This document shows, piece by piece, positions 1-6,871 of a DNA stretch of 12,059 nt. This DNA is from Candidatus Altimarinota bacterium (lineage in GTDB: Bacteria > Patescibacteriota > Gracilibacteria > BD1-5 > UBA6164), in assembly GCA_020631575.1 (NCBI GenBank), contig JAHDGX010000026.1, positions 1 through 12,059 of the forward strand, in the 5' to 3' direction. The notes under the pieces are model-generated. The model was not told where the DNA came from. It searched no databases and worked only from the letters and a program-made list of their open reading frames with translations. A program made the position numbers and the translations under genes. Within the stretch, counting starts at the first letter, position 1, and the number at the start of each line of letters is the position of its first letter.

Positions 1-68
1 GGAAAGTTATTCCACCTAATAATAGAAAGTCCTCTCGTAAGCATCAATCTCAAAGTATTTCAAACCAT
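1..68 (-). CDS. Start of an unidentified protein (runs off the left edge)
   Basis: An open frame begins with ATG at 68 and stays open to the window edge for 22 codons when TGA is read as Gly (MVGNTLRLMLTRG, then LSIIRWNN). It has a purine-rich AGAG a few bases upstream and a TATAAT about 27 bases upstream, so it looks like a true gene start. A Leu/Arg-rich helix followed by Arg-Trp-Asn-Asn is faintly like the beginning of some HD-type phosphohydrolases, but 22 residues do not allow a family call. It lies beyond the terminator of the 132-656 gene on the same strand, so it is probably a separate transcription unit. Confidence 0.45.
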
Positions 69-94
69 ATATCGCTCTTTTTAGTAAAAAAATA

Positions 95-100
95 ATTATA
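95..100 (-). promoter_or_regulatory. Candidate -10 box for the 1-68 gene
   Basis: Perfect TATAAT on the minus strand, 26 bases upstream of the ATG at 68. No convincing -35 is visible because the expected position (about 117-123) falls in the hairpin terminator of the preceding gene. Support is the -10 alone. Confidence 0.35.
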
Positions 101-109
101 TCTAGAAAC

Positions 110-133
110 AAAAAAATCCCAAAAGGGATTTTT
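110..133 (-). terminator. Rho-independent terminator of the 132-656 gene
   Basis: A 9-bp perfect stem (112-120 pairs with 125-133; core TCCC/GGGA) closes an AAAA loop and is followed on the minus strand by a run of seven T. It starts inside the stop codon of the upstream gene. The other strand also has a T tract, so it could act in both directions. Confidence 0.8.
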
Positions 134-656
134 ACTGTTTTGTTCCTGAGTCTCTTGCTATCAGTATTCAAGGTATACTATCTTGAACATATTTTGCAAG
201 TCATACAATACTTGGAGCAGGTGGTTTTTTTCATTTATTCTTGCTCGCTTCATAAACTTGTTCATGTAAAGCAGATATTCCTCTTGTATATTTTCTTCAT
301 ACACTCGGTAAGTAATTTTGAGCTCGTTTAGAAAAATCTGTCGCTTCTTTATTTTCGTCTATCGAAAACTGTCATTTAGTAGTGTATATTTCTAGATATG
401 CAAGCATATCCAATAATAGTTCAGTAATACTAGCATGTCTTGCTTTATAACATGATTCTTCACTCACTCATTCTGCAACAGGTGCAATAGCATCAAATCG
501 AGCTTGAAACAGCTCTTTGATCTTTAAGGAGACTTTAGGTTCTGACCAAATATTGTTACCTAAAATTCATACACATAAATCTTCAAATTTAGGAATTTGT
601 TGCATCATATTTGACTCATTATGTCATTCTCATGGTGTTCCACTAATATCAAGCAT
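132..656 (-). CDS. Hypothetical protein, 174 aa
   Basis: ATG at 656 to TAA at 132-134 gives 174 codons with TGA as Gly (nine in-frame TGA). I recognise no family. The protein begins MLDISGTPGEGHNESN, has no signal peptide or membrane segment, and is mostly charged or helical: a middle part with Cys and Leu-rich helices (ELLLDMLAYLEIY), then a basic, Pro-containing C-terminal third (KNKGKKPPAPSIVGLAKY). An ATG at 660 in another frame hits TAG at once, and a further in-frame ATG-ATG pair lies near codons 17-18, so the start could be slightly shorter. It is a single-gene unit with its own promoter and terminator, divergent from the glycosyltransferase. Its function is unknown. Confidence 0.75.
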
Positions 657-680
657 ACATTAAAATTACTTCTAATATAT

Positions 681-710
681 ACTATATAATCAAAAAATAA
701 ATAAAGTCAA
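681..710 (-). promoter_or_regulatory. Promoter of the 132-656 gene
   Basis: Minus-strand TTGACT (705-710) is followed by TATATA (683-688, 16-bp spacer) or TATAGT (681-686, 18-bp spacer). Transcription would begin about 20 bases before the ATG at 656. The 657-802 interval holds this promoter and the divergent one for the glycosyltransferase, and nothing else that I can see. Confidence 0.6.
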
Positions 711-751
711 ATATTAATATAAACCAGATAGGGTAAAAATAGCTTGTTTGC

Positions 752-779
752 TTGATAAATAGAAGTTTTTTCATACTAT
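752..779 (+). promoter_or_regulatory. Promoter of the glycosyltransferase gene
   Basis: TTGATA (752-757), a 16-bp spacer, then TACTAT (774-779). The predicted start site near 786 leaves a short A-rich leader before the ATG at 803 with no Shine-Dalgarno sequence. The same TTGAT(A/T)-N16-TACTAT layout occurs upstream of the aldehyde dehydrogenase. Confidence 0.55.
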
Positions 780-802
780 TCTTGCATACTAAAAACAAAA
801 AT

Positions 803-1837
803 ATGAAAATCTGAATAGATGCTCGGGTCTGTAGTAATGAGAGTTTATATGGGGATTTTGTCTGTGAACTTGTGAGAGAGTTTATAGCTCAAAACTCACA
901 GCATGAAATCATCGTCTATACGACTGAGAATCTCAAACTCAATCCAAAGAAATTTTTTGATACTATTACGGCAAAAAAGATATTTGAGAAAGAAAATTTC
1001 TGACTCATGATCTTTTTTGATTCTCATCTTCCCCATGGTTACAAGTGAGAGTATATATTACTTCTTGAATGACTCAAAGAAGTATTTTTCCCAAAATCAC
1101 AATGGCTACACCGCAAATTAGAAATCAGAAAGTTAAAAAGAGCTATTGAAGGATCAAAAACAGTTATCACTCTTGATGGTCAAACGGCTCTCGAACTCAA
1201 TGAAAGACTAAATGTAGTAGAAGATAAAATTAGTAAAATTCACTGATTCTTCCCAGAGTATACGCATGCTCTTTCTTCCCCGATTGATATAGATGTAAAA
1301 CTCCAACATTCACTCAGGTGAGAATATCTCATTTATGATTCATGAAACGAACTCCACAATAATTTTGAAAGGATTCTGAAGACACTCCAAAAACTCAAAG
1401 AATCATGAGTTATGCTTTATATCATGATTTTATGTGATGCAACAAGCAAGGACTTAGATATACGATCGAAATCTCTTGAGTACAATGTAGCTGACCAGGT
1501 ATTATTCCTCTGAGAAGTCTCTAAGGATAAAGAATCAGAGTATTACGGACAATCCTTGTGAGTTATATTCTCGAGTATCTATGAGTCATTTCCTTTTCAC
1601 TTTAGTAAGGCTCTATCATATAACTGTCATATTTTTGCAAACGATATCCCTGCAAATAGTGAAGTAATGGGAGAAACTATATCTTATCTCGACCCTCTTT
1701 CTATATACAACATGCGAGATACTATTACCCAGTATGCTAAAAATCCAAAAGGCACAGACTATAGCTCTGTCCAAAGTAACTTTTCAGCGAAAAAGACTTC
1801 AGATGAGCTCTGGAGGGTACTCGGAGAAGAAAAATAG
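803..1837 (+). CDS. GT-B fold glycosyltransferase (GT4-like)
   Basis: A 344-aa protein from ATG 803 to TAG 1835-1837. The N-terminus MKIGIDARV is the first beta strand typical of GT4-type glycosyltransferases, with the Gly encoded by TGA. The C-terminal domain has the family pattern: VLFLGEVSKD, then YESFPF at about residues 260-265, an Ala-Leu helix, HIFANDIPANSEVMGE and YLDPLS. These enzymes transfer a sugar from a nucleotide donor to an acceptor, usually in envelope polysaccharide or glycolipid synthesis at the inner membrane face. Oddity: in the EX7E motif the first Glu (E261) is kept but the second position is Lys (K269), and the usual nearby Gly/Pro are replaced (FHFSKALS for the common LPVLEAMA). 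The N-terminal domain is also short. It may be a divergent or partly degenerate enzyme. Ten of its 18 or so glycines are TGA. The acceptor cannot be inferred. Confidence 0.85.
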
Positions 1838-1862
1838 ACTTTTATATATCTATCTTTATAAT
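1835..1862 (+). promoter_or_regulatory. Candidate promoter of hrcA
   Basis: TAGACT (1835-1840), 16-bp spacer, perfect TATAAT (1857-1862). The -10 ends only six bases before the ATG at 1869, which puts the expected transcription start at or next to the start codon, so the mRNA would be leaderless. The -35 overlaps the stop codon of the glycosyltransferase. No CIRCE inverted repeat is present here. Confidence 0.5.
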
Positions 1863-1868
1863 GTTTCT

Positions 1869-2567
1869 ATGTCAAACCTTACGCAAAGAAATATTGAAAT
1901 TCTTAAAATAATCATCGAAGAATATATAAAAACCGGTGATGTTTTAGGGTCAAAACTCCTTTTAAAAAAGCATGATCTTTGAGTGAGTAGCGCGACGGTA
2001 AGAAACGATATGGCAGCTCTTGAATCGCTTGAACTCCTTTATCAGCCATATAACTCTGCAGGGAGACTCCCTACTGCGAAATGACTCAGAGCTTTTGTAA
2101 ACTATATGATGCAGCAGACTCCTGAATACTTTTTAGAAGAAAAGAATAACTCTTTTTCCTCAGGAAGTATCAGAGATTTTTCAGACTTTGTTCATAATAT
2201 TGTCTTTAACCTCGCAAAAAACACAAAAGAAATTGCTTTTTTCGTCCTTCCTGAAAAACATGTGAGTGAATACTCTGGAGTATCTCAATTCTTAGAAAGA
2301 AACCAAAAACGAATGTGAGATGATGTACTTATGCTCCTAAAAATGCTTGAAGACAAGCCTAACTTTTCTAGTTTCATTTCTAACTTTCCAATTAAAGAGT
2401 GAGTAAACATATTTATCGGTGAAGAAAACATACTCCCCTATCTCAAAGACTATACTATCATTCTAAAAGCTGTAGAAATAGATGATTACATATGATATGT
2501 CGGTATTATCTGAGGACTCAAGATGAATTACAGCTTCAACATATCAGCTGTAAGAGGAATTATTTAG
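1869..2567 (+). CDS. hrcA: Heat-inducible transcription repressor HrcA, compact form
   Basis: A 232-aa protein with the full HrcA signature. The N-terminal winged helix-turn-helix runs from about residue 1 to 70 (LTQRNIEILKIIIEEYIKTG, then VSSATVRNDMAALE), followed by the hallmark SAGRLPTAKGLRAFV segment. The C-terminal GAF-like end is GYVGIIGGLKMNYSFN, matching the usual GxIGVIGPxRMxY. HrcA normally binds CIRCE operators as a dimer and represses groE/dnaK chaperone genes, being kept active by GroEL. Typical family length is about 340 aa; the roughly 100 missing residues are internal, where the inserted dimerisation domain sits, so this is a reduced HrcA rather than a truncated one. ATG 1869 is chosen because the homology starts there; no Shine-Dalgarno precedes it. 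Unusually, no grpE, dnaK or dnaJ follows. The stop overlaps that of the convergent gene by four bases. Confidence 0.92.
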
Positions 2568-3115
2568 TGCAAAAGTCTCATAACATACTGAGATAGAGGC
2601 TGGGATAAGGTATCATTTACCCTATGTTGAGTATAAGAAACAAGATTTTTAGATAATTCTTTATCTTTTCTTAACCATACAAATGGAACAATAAATTTTC
2701 AAAATGGAACCGTATTCCACAGGCTAAAGGATAATTTATTCTCAACTTCTAAATAATCTGTGATTGCGTAACTGTAAAGAACCTTTGGTATCTTGGCAAC
2801 AAGATATGCATATAAAGCTGCAGTAGTAGGATTTTCAGGTGTAAGTTTTAACATCATTCATACAACTACAATAGATCCATATAACATAATCGTGTTGTTA
2901 ATAGCTTCTATAAGTCCCGATGCTAATATCACTTTTTCAAAATCTCATAATTCCAATGATTCTATAGCTTCATCACGCTCTTTCTCTGTAATTTCTCAAT
3001 TCTCAAAACGCGCACTGATATAAGAAGTTAAGTTTTTATATAACTCATCTTTCTTTTCCTCAGCTTTGTCTTTCATTTTATGAAACGCTTCCTGTATATA
3101 TGGTGGTGTATTCAT
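2564..3115 (-). CDS. Small membrane protein of unknown function, 183 aa
   Basis: ATG at 3115 to TAA at 2564-2566. The start is fixed by the upstream gene: its TAA is immediately followed by this ATG, with no base between. The first 60 residues are highly charged and probably coiled-coil or helical (KMKDKAEEKKDELYK, then EITEKERDEAIESLELG). Next come about three hydrophobic stretches, near residues 62-92 (ending SIVVVGMMLKL), 98-115 (AALYAYLVAKIP) and 132-147 (LWNTVPFGKFIVPFVW), and then a short basic-polar tail. I recognise no family. It is the last gene of the RNase HII-QueH operon and converges on hrcA, sharing the TTAG at 2564-2567. No terminator hairpin is visible at the junction. Confidence 0.75.
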
Positions 3116-3646
3116 TTATATTCTTAGTGTACCTAACTTCCTCTCAAACTCTTCTATATCTCAATTATTTTCAATAATCCTGTCACACAAATCTAAACAT
3201 CTTCAGACGTCTTGGATTCATCACTCTTCTAATTTTTCTACTTCTACAAATTTTTCAAAAGATATGTTTTCTGCTATTTTTCACCTTTTGAGCATTCTAT
3301 CATAGCGAGTTTTCATATCAGCCTCTATTCAGATAATGACACAATCGGTATGATTTTTCAAATACTCTATTTGCCCTATTTGTCGTGGTCATGATATGAT
3401 AAGCAGATTGGCCGCGCTATTATTTACAAGAATCTCAGCTAAATATGAATCTCCATAGTTCTTTGCTACTTCTTTTCAGATCTTTATTAGATTTTCTCTT
3501 GATTCAGTTACTCCTCTCTCTCTTGCTATCAGTCTTAAGCTCGAGCTTATTCCTCGATGCTCTCATCAAAGCTTGCTTGCTAAAAAATCTCCGGCATAGT
3601 CTTTTCAGCTAGAAATTCTACCAATTAAAACAATTACTTTTTTCAT
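3116..3646 (-). CDS. P-loop nucleotide-kinase-like protein
   Basis: A 176-aa protein, ATG at 3646. It opens with a beta strand and a Walker A, GRISSGKD (residues 9-16), whose second Gly is a TGA codon. A segment typical of dephospho-CoA kinase/dNMP-kinase-like P-loop enzymes follows: SSSLRLIARERG, a TR/SRENL stretch and KIGKEVAKNYGDSYLAEIL. Then come a strand ending in SGPRQIGQIEYLK (switch/Walker B region) and an Arg-rich lid-like part (ADMKTRYDRMLKRGK). The Walker A ends GKD instead of GKS/T, a variant seen in some deoxynucleotide and dephospho-CoA kinase relatives. Likely activity is phosphorylation of a small nucleotide-type substrate in the cytoplasm, but the substrate cannot be named. 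It starts seven bases after the rnhB-queH stop and ends flush against the next ATG, so it is translated from the same operon. Confidence 0.75.
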
Positions 3647-3653
3647 ATAAGTT

Positions 3654-5024
3654 CTATCAGCTAAATCATCACTTTGTATTTTTGTTTCTTGGACTTCCTG
3701 GGAAGGTATCAGAGTACACACATCAACAGTAATTTTGTCGATAAATATCATGCTGATTGGTATAATCTACACTTCGTTGAAAACCTCCATTTTTTCGGAA
3801 GGCTATTTTTAAAAATTCGAGGTTCCTTTTTACAGAGCCTTTTTTTATTTCTTGTTCACTAAGGTCTCAAGCTTGGATCATTTCTTCCTGAGAAATTCAG
3901 AGTATATTAGAGGCTTGCTGTCTCTCCTGATCAGTAAGATATTGCTGAGATGTTGTTCGTTTGTCCCACTTTTCTCAAAGTCCAAACATCTTTTCCATAT
4001 CTTTATGAGGAGAGTTATTAAGACTACTTGTCCATTTTTTGATTCACATTTCTCTTGCGAGCCTTGCTGTTCGTTCAAGACGCATATCATAACACTCAGT
4101 ACATTTTTCTCAGCGTTCTGGAGTATGTTCTAGACCTTTAATTTTTTTGAAAAAGTTTTTCACGTCATACTCTCATCTTATATAGTCGACTCATTCTATT
4201 TCGCATACTCTCACAAAGGCTTGAAAACGTTTTTCTTCCTCAGCTTGTGGCTGTATGTTTGGATCATACCAGTAGGCAATTACTTCATACTCATCTTTGA
4301 GGTCCATAAGAGGAACTGTTGCATCTGGGCCGCAGCAGATATGAACAAGAACTTTTTCTTTCTTCTCGAGCACTTGTCTTATAGGCTTATAACTTGTTCT
4401 ATGAATTCATGTGATATCTGCTGATGTGCTGAGCGCATTCTTGTGTTTTTTTGTTCCGTAACCTGCGTTTGTTTCGAGTCAGAGTTCTGGATAAAGTGTA
4501 GCATACTGAGCCATAAGCTTATCTCGAAATACTTTCGCTATGATGCTGGCAGCCCCTATTTCTGGAACTTTTCCATCTCACCCAACGATATAGAGTGGTT
4601 TCTGATCCAGCTCATCAAACTCATAATTATCTCTTCCATCTATCACAACTGAGACTTCTGCAAAATCTTGCGGAATTTTTCTTTGAATTTCTACTATCGC
4701 TCTTCGCATAGCTTCTCTATTTGCTTGCCGAATATTGATTTCGTCAATAATATAGTTATCTACCACTCATACTCCAAAATATAGCGTTCATTCTCACGCG
4801 AGGACTATGATTTCTTCGTATAGCTCATTTCGCTTTTTCTCAGTGAGTTTTTTGGAATCATTTACGAGAGAAATAAACTTTGCAGGTGGTTTATTATTTG
4901 AATTCCATGCAAGAGCCGCAGCGACTACAGGTCCACACCAAGGCCCTCTTCCAGCTTCATCGATTCATATCTTTATTTTTGTTCGTTTTCTCTCCACTTT
5001 TTTAACATAATTAGCTAAAAACAC
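3654..5024 (-). CDS. rnhB-queH: RNase HII - epoxyqueuosine reductase QueH fusion
   Basis: One uninterrupted 456-codon frame carries two complete enzymes. Residues about 19-215 are RNase HII, which cuts the RNA strand of RNA-DNA hybrids and single misincorporated ribonucleotides: IGIDEAGRGPWCGPV with catalytic D22/E23, NDSKKLTEKKR, VVIDGRDNY, IGAASIIAKVFRDKLM, NAGYGTKKH and the C-terminal IHRTSYKPIR. Residues about 225-456 are QueH, which reduces epoxyqueuosine to queuosine in tRNA: VHICCGPD (C230, C231), CTECYDMRLERTA (C309, C312), SLNNSPHK, GGFQRSVDY, then IYRQNYCGCVYS (C433, C435). The linker is only about ten residues (QVLEKKEK). No stop lies between the domains; a TGA there (4407-4409) encodes the Gly before IHRTS. 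GTG 4373 (V218) could serve as an internal QueH start, but no ribosome site precedes it. GTG 5024 is taken as the start because TAG lies just upstream and a promoter ends about 17 bases before it; GTG 4997 is possible. Confidence 0.88.
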
Positions 5025-5025
5025 C

Positions 5026-5053
5026 TTGATTTTCGCGTCCTATAATATATATT
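5026..5053 (+). promoter_or_regulatory. Promoter of the TPR-ftsA transcription unit
   Basis: TTGATT (5026-5031), 16-bp spacer, TATATT (5048-5053); a TATAAT at 5041-5046 is an alternative -10 without a matching -35. Transcription would start near 5060. An AGGAG at 5054-5058 lies 25 bases before the ATG at 5083 and probably ahead of the transcript start, so it is unlikely to be a working ribosome site. Confidence 0.5.
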
Positions 5054-5069
5054 AGGAGTATATTTTCAA
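5042..5069 (-). promoter_or_regulatory. Promoter of the rnhB-queH operon
   Basis: Minus-strand TTGAAA (5064-5069), 16-bp spacer, TATTAT (5042-5047). The predicted start near 5035 leaves a leader of about ten bases before the GTG at 5024, which supports that start. It interlocks with the divergent TPR promoter: the two -10 boxes abut at 5047/5048. Confidence 0.5.
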
Positions 5070-5082
5070 GAAAAATCTACTT

Positions 5083-5604
5083 ATGGACGAAATCCGAAAT
5101 ACTATACTCGAGGTCGAGACTCTCAAAGCTAACAAAGAGTTTGATAGAGCAATTGCGCTTTTACAAAAAATGCTAGTAAAGTATTCTGATGATTATAGGC
5201 TCTATGAAGAGCTCGCAGATATTTATCTCTATATCTGAGATAATGAAAAAGCATATGCAGCTTTGGATTTTTCTCTGACTCTTAATAGCCAGTCAGCAAC
5301 TGGAAACTACCTCAAGGGTTTTATACTTCTATGAGAAGATAAGGTTGAGGAATCTATAAAATATCTCGAAAAATCAAACAAACTTTTCTGAAATAATGCT
5401 GAAGTTCTTAGGAATCTTGGATGGGCTTACACTATGTCAAATAGACATGATAGAGGAATCACTATACTAAAACGAGCATTAAATATCTCTCCTGAAGACG
5501 AGCTAATCACAGAAGATTTAGCAATGGCACTTATTGGAACATGAGATATTAGAGGAGGAAATAGACTTCTGAAAAAAATCTGAAAATCCCCCTCTAACTC
5601 ATAA
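5083..5604 (+). CDS. TPR-repeat protein, 173 aa
   Basis: ATG 5083 to TAA 5602-5604. The protein is built of about four tetratricopeptide helix pairs: EFDRAIALLQKMLVKYSDDY, LYEELADIYLYIGDNEKAY, GFILLGEDKVEESIKYLEKS and LRNLGWAYTMSNRHDRGI, followed by LALNISPED-like and LAMALIGTGD helices. The conserved TPR glycines in YIGD and GTGD are TGA codons. TPR domains are protein-protein docking scaffolds; no catalytic motif, signal peptide or membrane segment is present, so it is probably a cytoplasmic adaptor. It lies 14 bases ahead of the FtsA-like gene, so the two are very likely co-transcribed, and a role in the same process (division or envelope assembly) is an inference from that arrangement only. 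It has no recognisable ribosome binding site at normal distance. Confidence 0.85.
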
Positions 5605-5618
5605 TTAATCCCTATAGA

Positions 5619-6836
5619 TTGGCTTTCACAAAAAAACAAATTACAGCCAAGACTCTCTGTATCATAGATATAGGGAGTTACAAACTTCGGGTATGTGGTG
5701 CAAACTTTAAAAATGGAGAAATTCATATTCTTTGATACCATGAAAAAAGACAAGATATTTCATATTTTGCAAATAATGAGTGTCTTAATCTTCCGTGACT
5801 TTGCGAAAATATCTCAGAAGCAATAAAAAAACTTGAGCAATCAAGTGATCTGGTTTTTGATAATATAATAATAAATTATCCTTTCTGAGAGTTATTTCTC
5901 TGATGTAAGAGTATAAACTATAAAAGAGATTCCGCTCACAGGGATCTTACTACTCAGGAATTAGAAAAGATCCTTTCAAGTACCGAAAAACTCTGTTTAG
6001 ATGCTCTGAGTGATGAGTGCGAACGTCTCTATGGAATGGATGCATCACAAATGCAAATTATACTCTCGAGGATTAATAATATATCAATCGATGGTCATCT
6101 GTGTGACAAAGTAATCTGAAAACAATGATCTCAAATCAAGATCTCTCTCCTCAATGCATTTATTCCTTCACATAAGTACAAACTGATATCTCAGATCTGA
6201 ACCGTGCTTCAGAAAAATATTTATCGTATTCTTCCAAGCGAGTACTGTATGACTAAGATTTTTCCTGACAAGAACCTTCTTATTATCAATTTATGAGCCA
6301 CCCAAACTAGTGTAAGTGTAAAACGTGATGGAGAACTATTAGGTATATCGAAAATACCTATTTGAATAAATGATTTAGTAAATAAAATCTCCAAAAATTC
6401 AGATGACACAAAAGCTCATATAATAAACTCTCTGAAATTTGATGATTACCTCGATGAAAAAGTATCCTTTGTAAAAATATGGTGAGACGCACTAGGAATG
6501 AGTTTATCAGAACTATTAGGAAGAAAAACATGCCCTAAGAAAATATATATATGAGGGGGAGGTTCAAATAATGAGTTTATAAAGAAATATATCGAGCATT
6601 TTGACTTTGCGCGCTATGGTATAAAATCTCTTGGAAAAAGCGAGTTCATACATGAAGATATAAGCTCTATCATCTCAAAGATGAAGAACATAAAAATAGA
6701 AGAAATACATAAAATCCCTCTTGAAATATATGTCCTACTCGAAGAAGTTCATACTATTATTTCCCGAGAATGAGATATCTTAAGCTCTAGCCTCAAAAAA
6801 GCTATCAAAAAACTCTGATACATATCAAATATATAA
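5619..6836 (+). CDS. ftsA: FtsA-like cell-division actin-fold ATPase
   Basis: A 405-aa protein, close to the normal FtsA length. The N-terminus carries the phosphate-1 loop IDIGSYKLRV (about residues 15-24). A region with the position and pattern of the FtsA 1C domain follows (QELEKILSSTEKLCLDALSD, then VIGKQGSQIKISLLNAFIP). The second actin half has LLIINLGATQTSVSVKRDGE (phosphate-2 type), SKIPIGINDLVNKIS, and an adenosine-type glycine cluster YIGGGGSNNEF. The last 17 residues (SLKKAIKKLGY and on) form a basic amphipathic helix like FtsA's membrane-targeting tail. FtsA normally polymerises on the membrane and anchors FtsZ. PilM is the main alternative; the 1C-like region and C-terminal helix favour FtsA. 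No ATG fits: the frame opens after TAA 5595-5597, and TTG 5619 (MAFTKKQITAK) is the likeliest start, with ATT 5604 and ATA 5601 less likely. No ftsZ or ftsQ adjoins. Confidence 0.75.
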
Positions 6837-6871
6837 AAAACAGATTCATATGAATCTGTTTTTTATATATT
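6828..6871. terminator. 44-bp perfect palindrome, bidirectional terminator
   Basis: Every base from 6828 to 6871 pairs with its mirror position about the centre 6849/6850. The core is CAGATTCAT/ATGAATCTG, flanked by A6 on the left and T6 on the right, then AT-rich arms. It includes the whole stop codon of the ftsA-like gene (6834-6836) and two bases of the stop of the convergent ABC-ATPase gene (6870-6872), so it serves as terminator for both strands. Confidence 0.9.

Noticed and set aside
3852..4133. A plus-strand ORF of 93 codons
   Set aside because: It lies antisense to the QueH domain, whose conserved motifs are clear on the minus strand; this is a frame shadow.
4191..4373. A separate short QueH-like gene starting at GTG 4373
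   Set aside because: It only appears separate when TGA is read as stop; with TGA as Gly the frame is open from RNase HII upstream to the end of QueH downstream. Internal initiation remains possible.
5054..5058. AGGAG as the ribosome binding site of the TPR gene
   Set aside because: It is 25 bases from the ATG at 5083 and lies directly after the -10 box, probably ahead of the transcript start.
5427..5753. A minus-strand ORF of 108 codons
   Set aside because: It overlaps the TPR and FtsA-like genes in antisense and straddles their junction; both plus-strand genes are supported by motifs.
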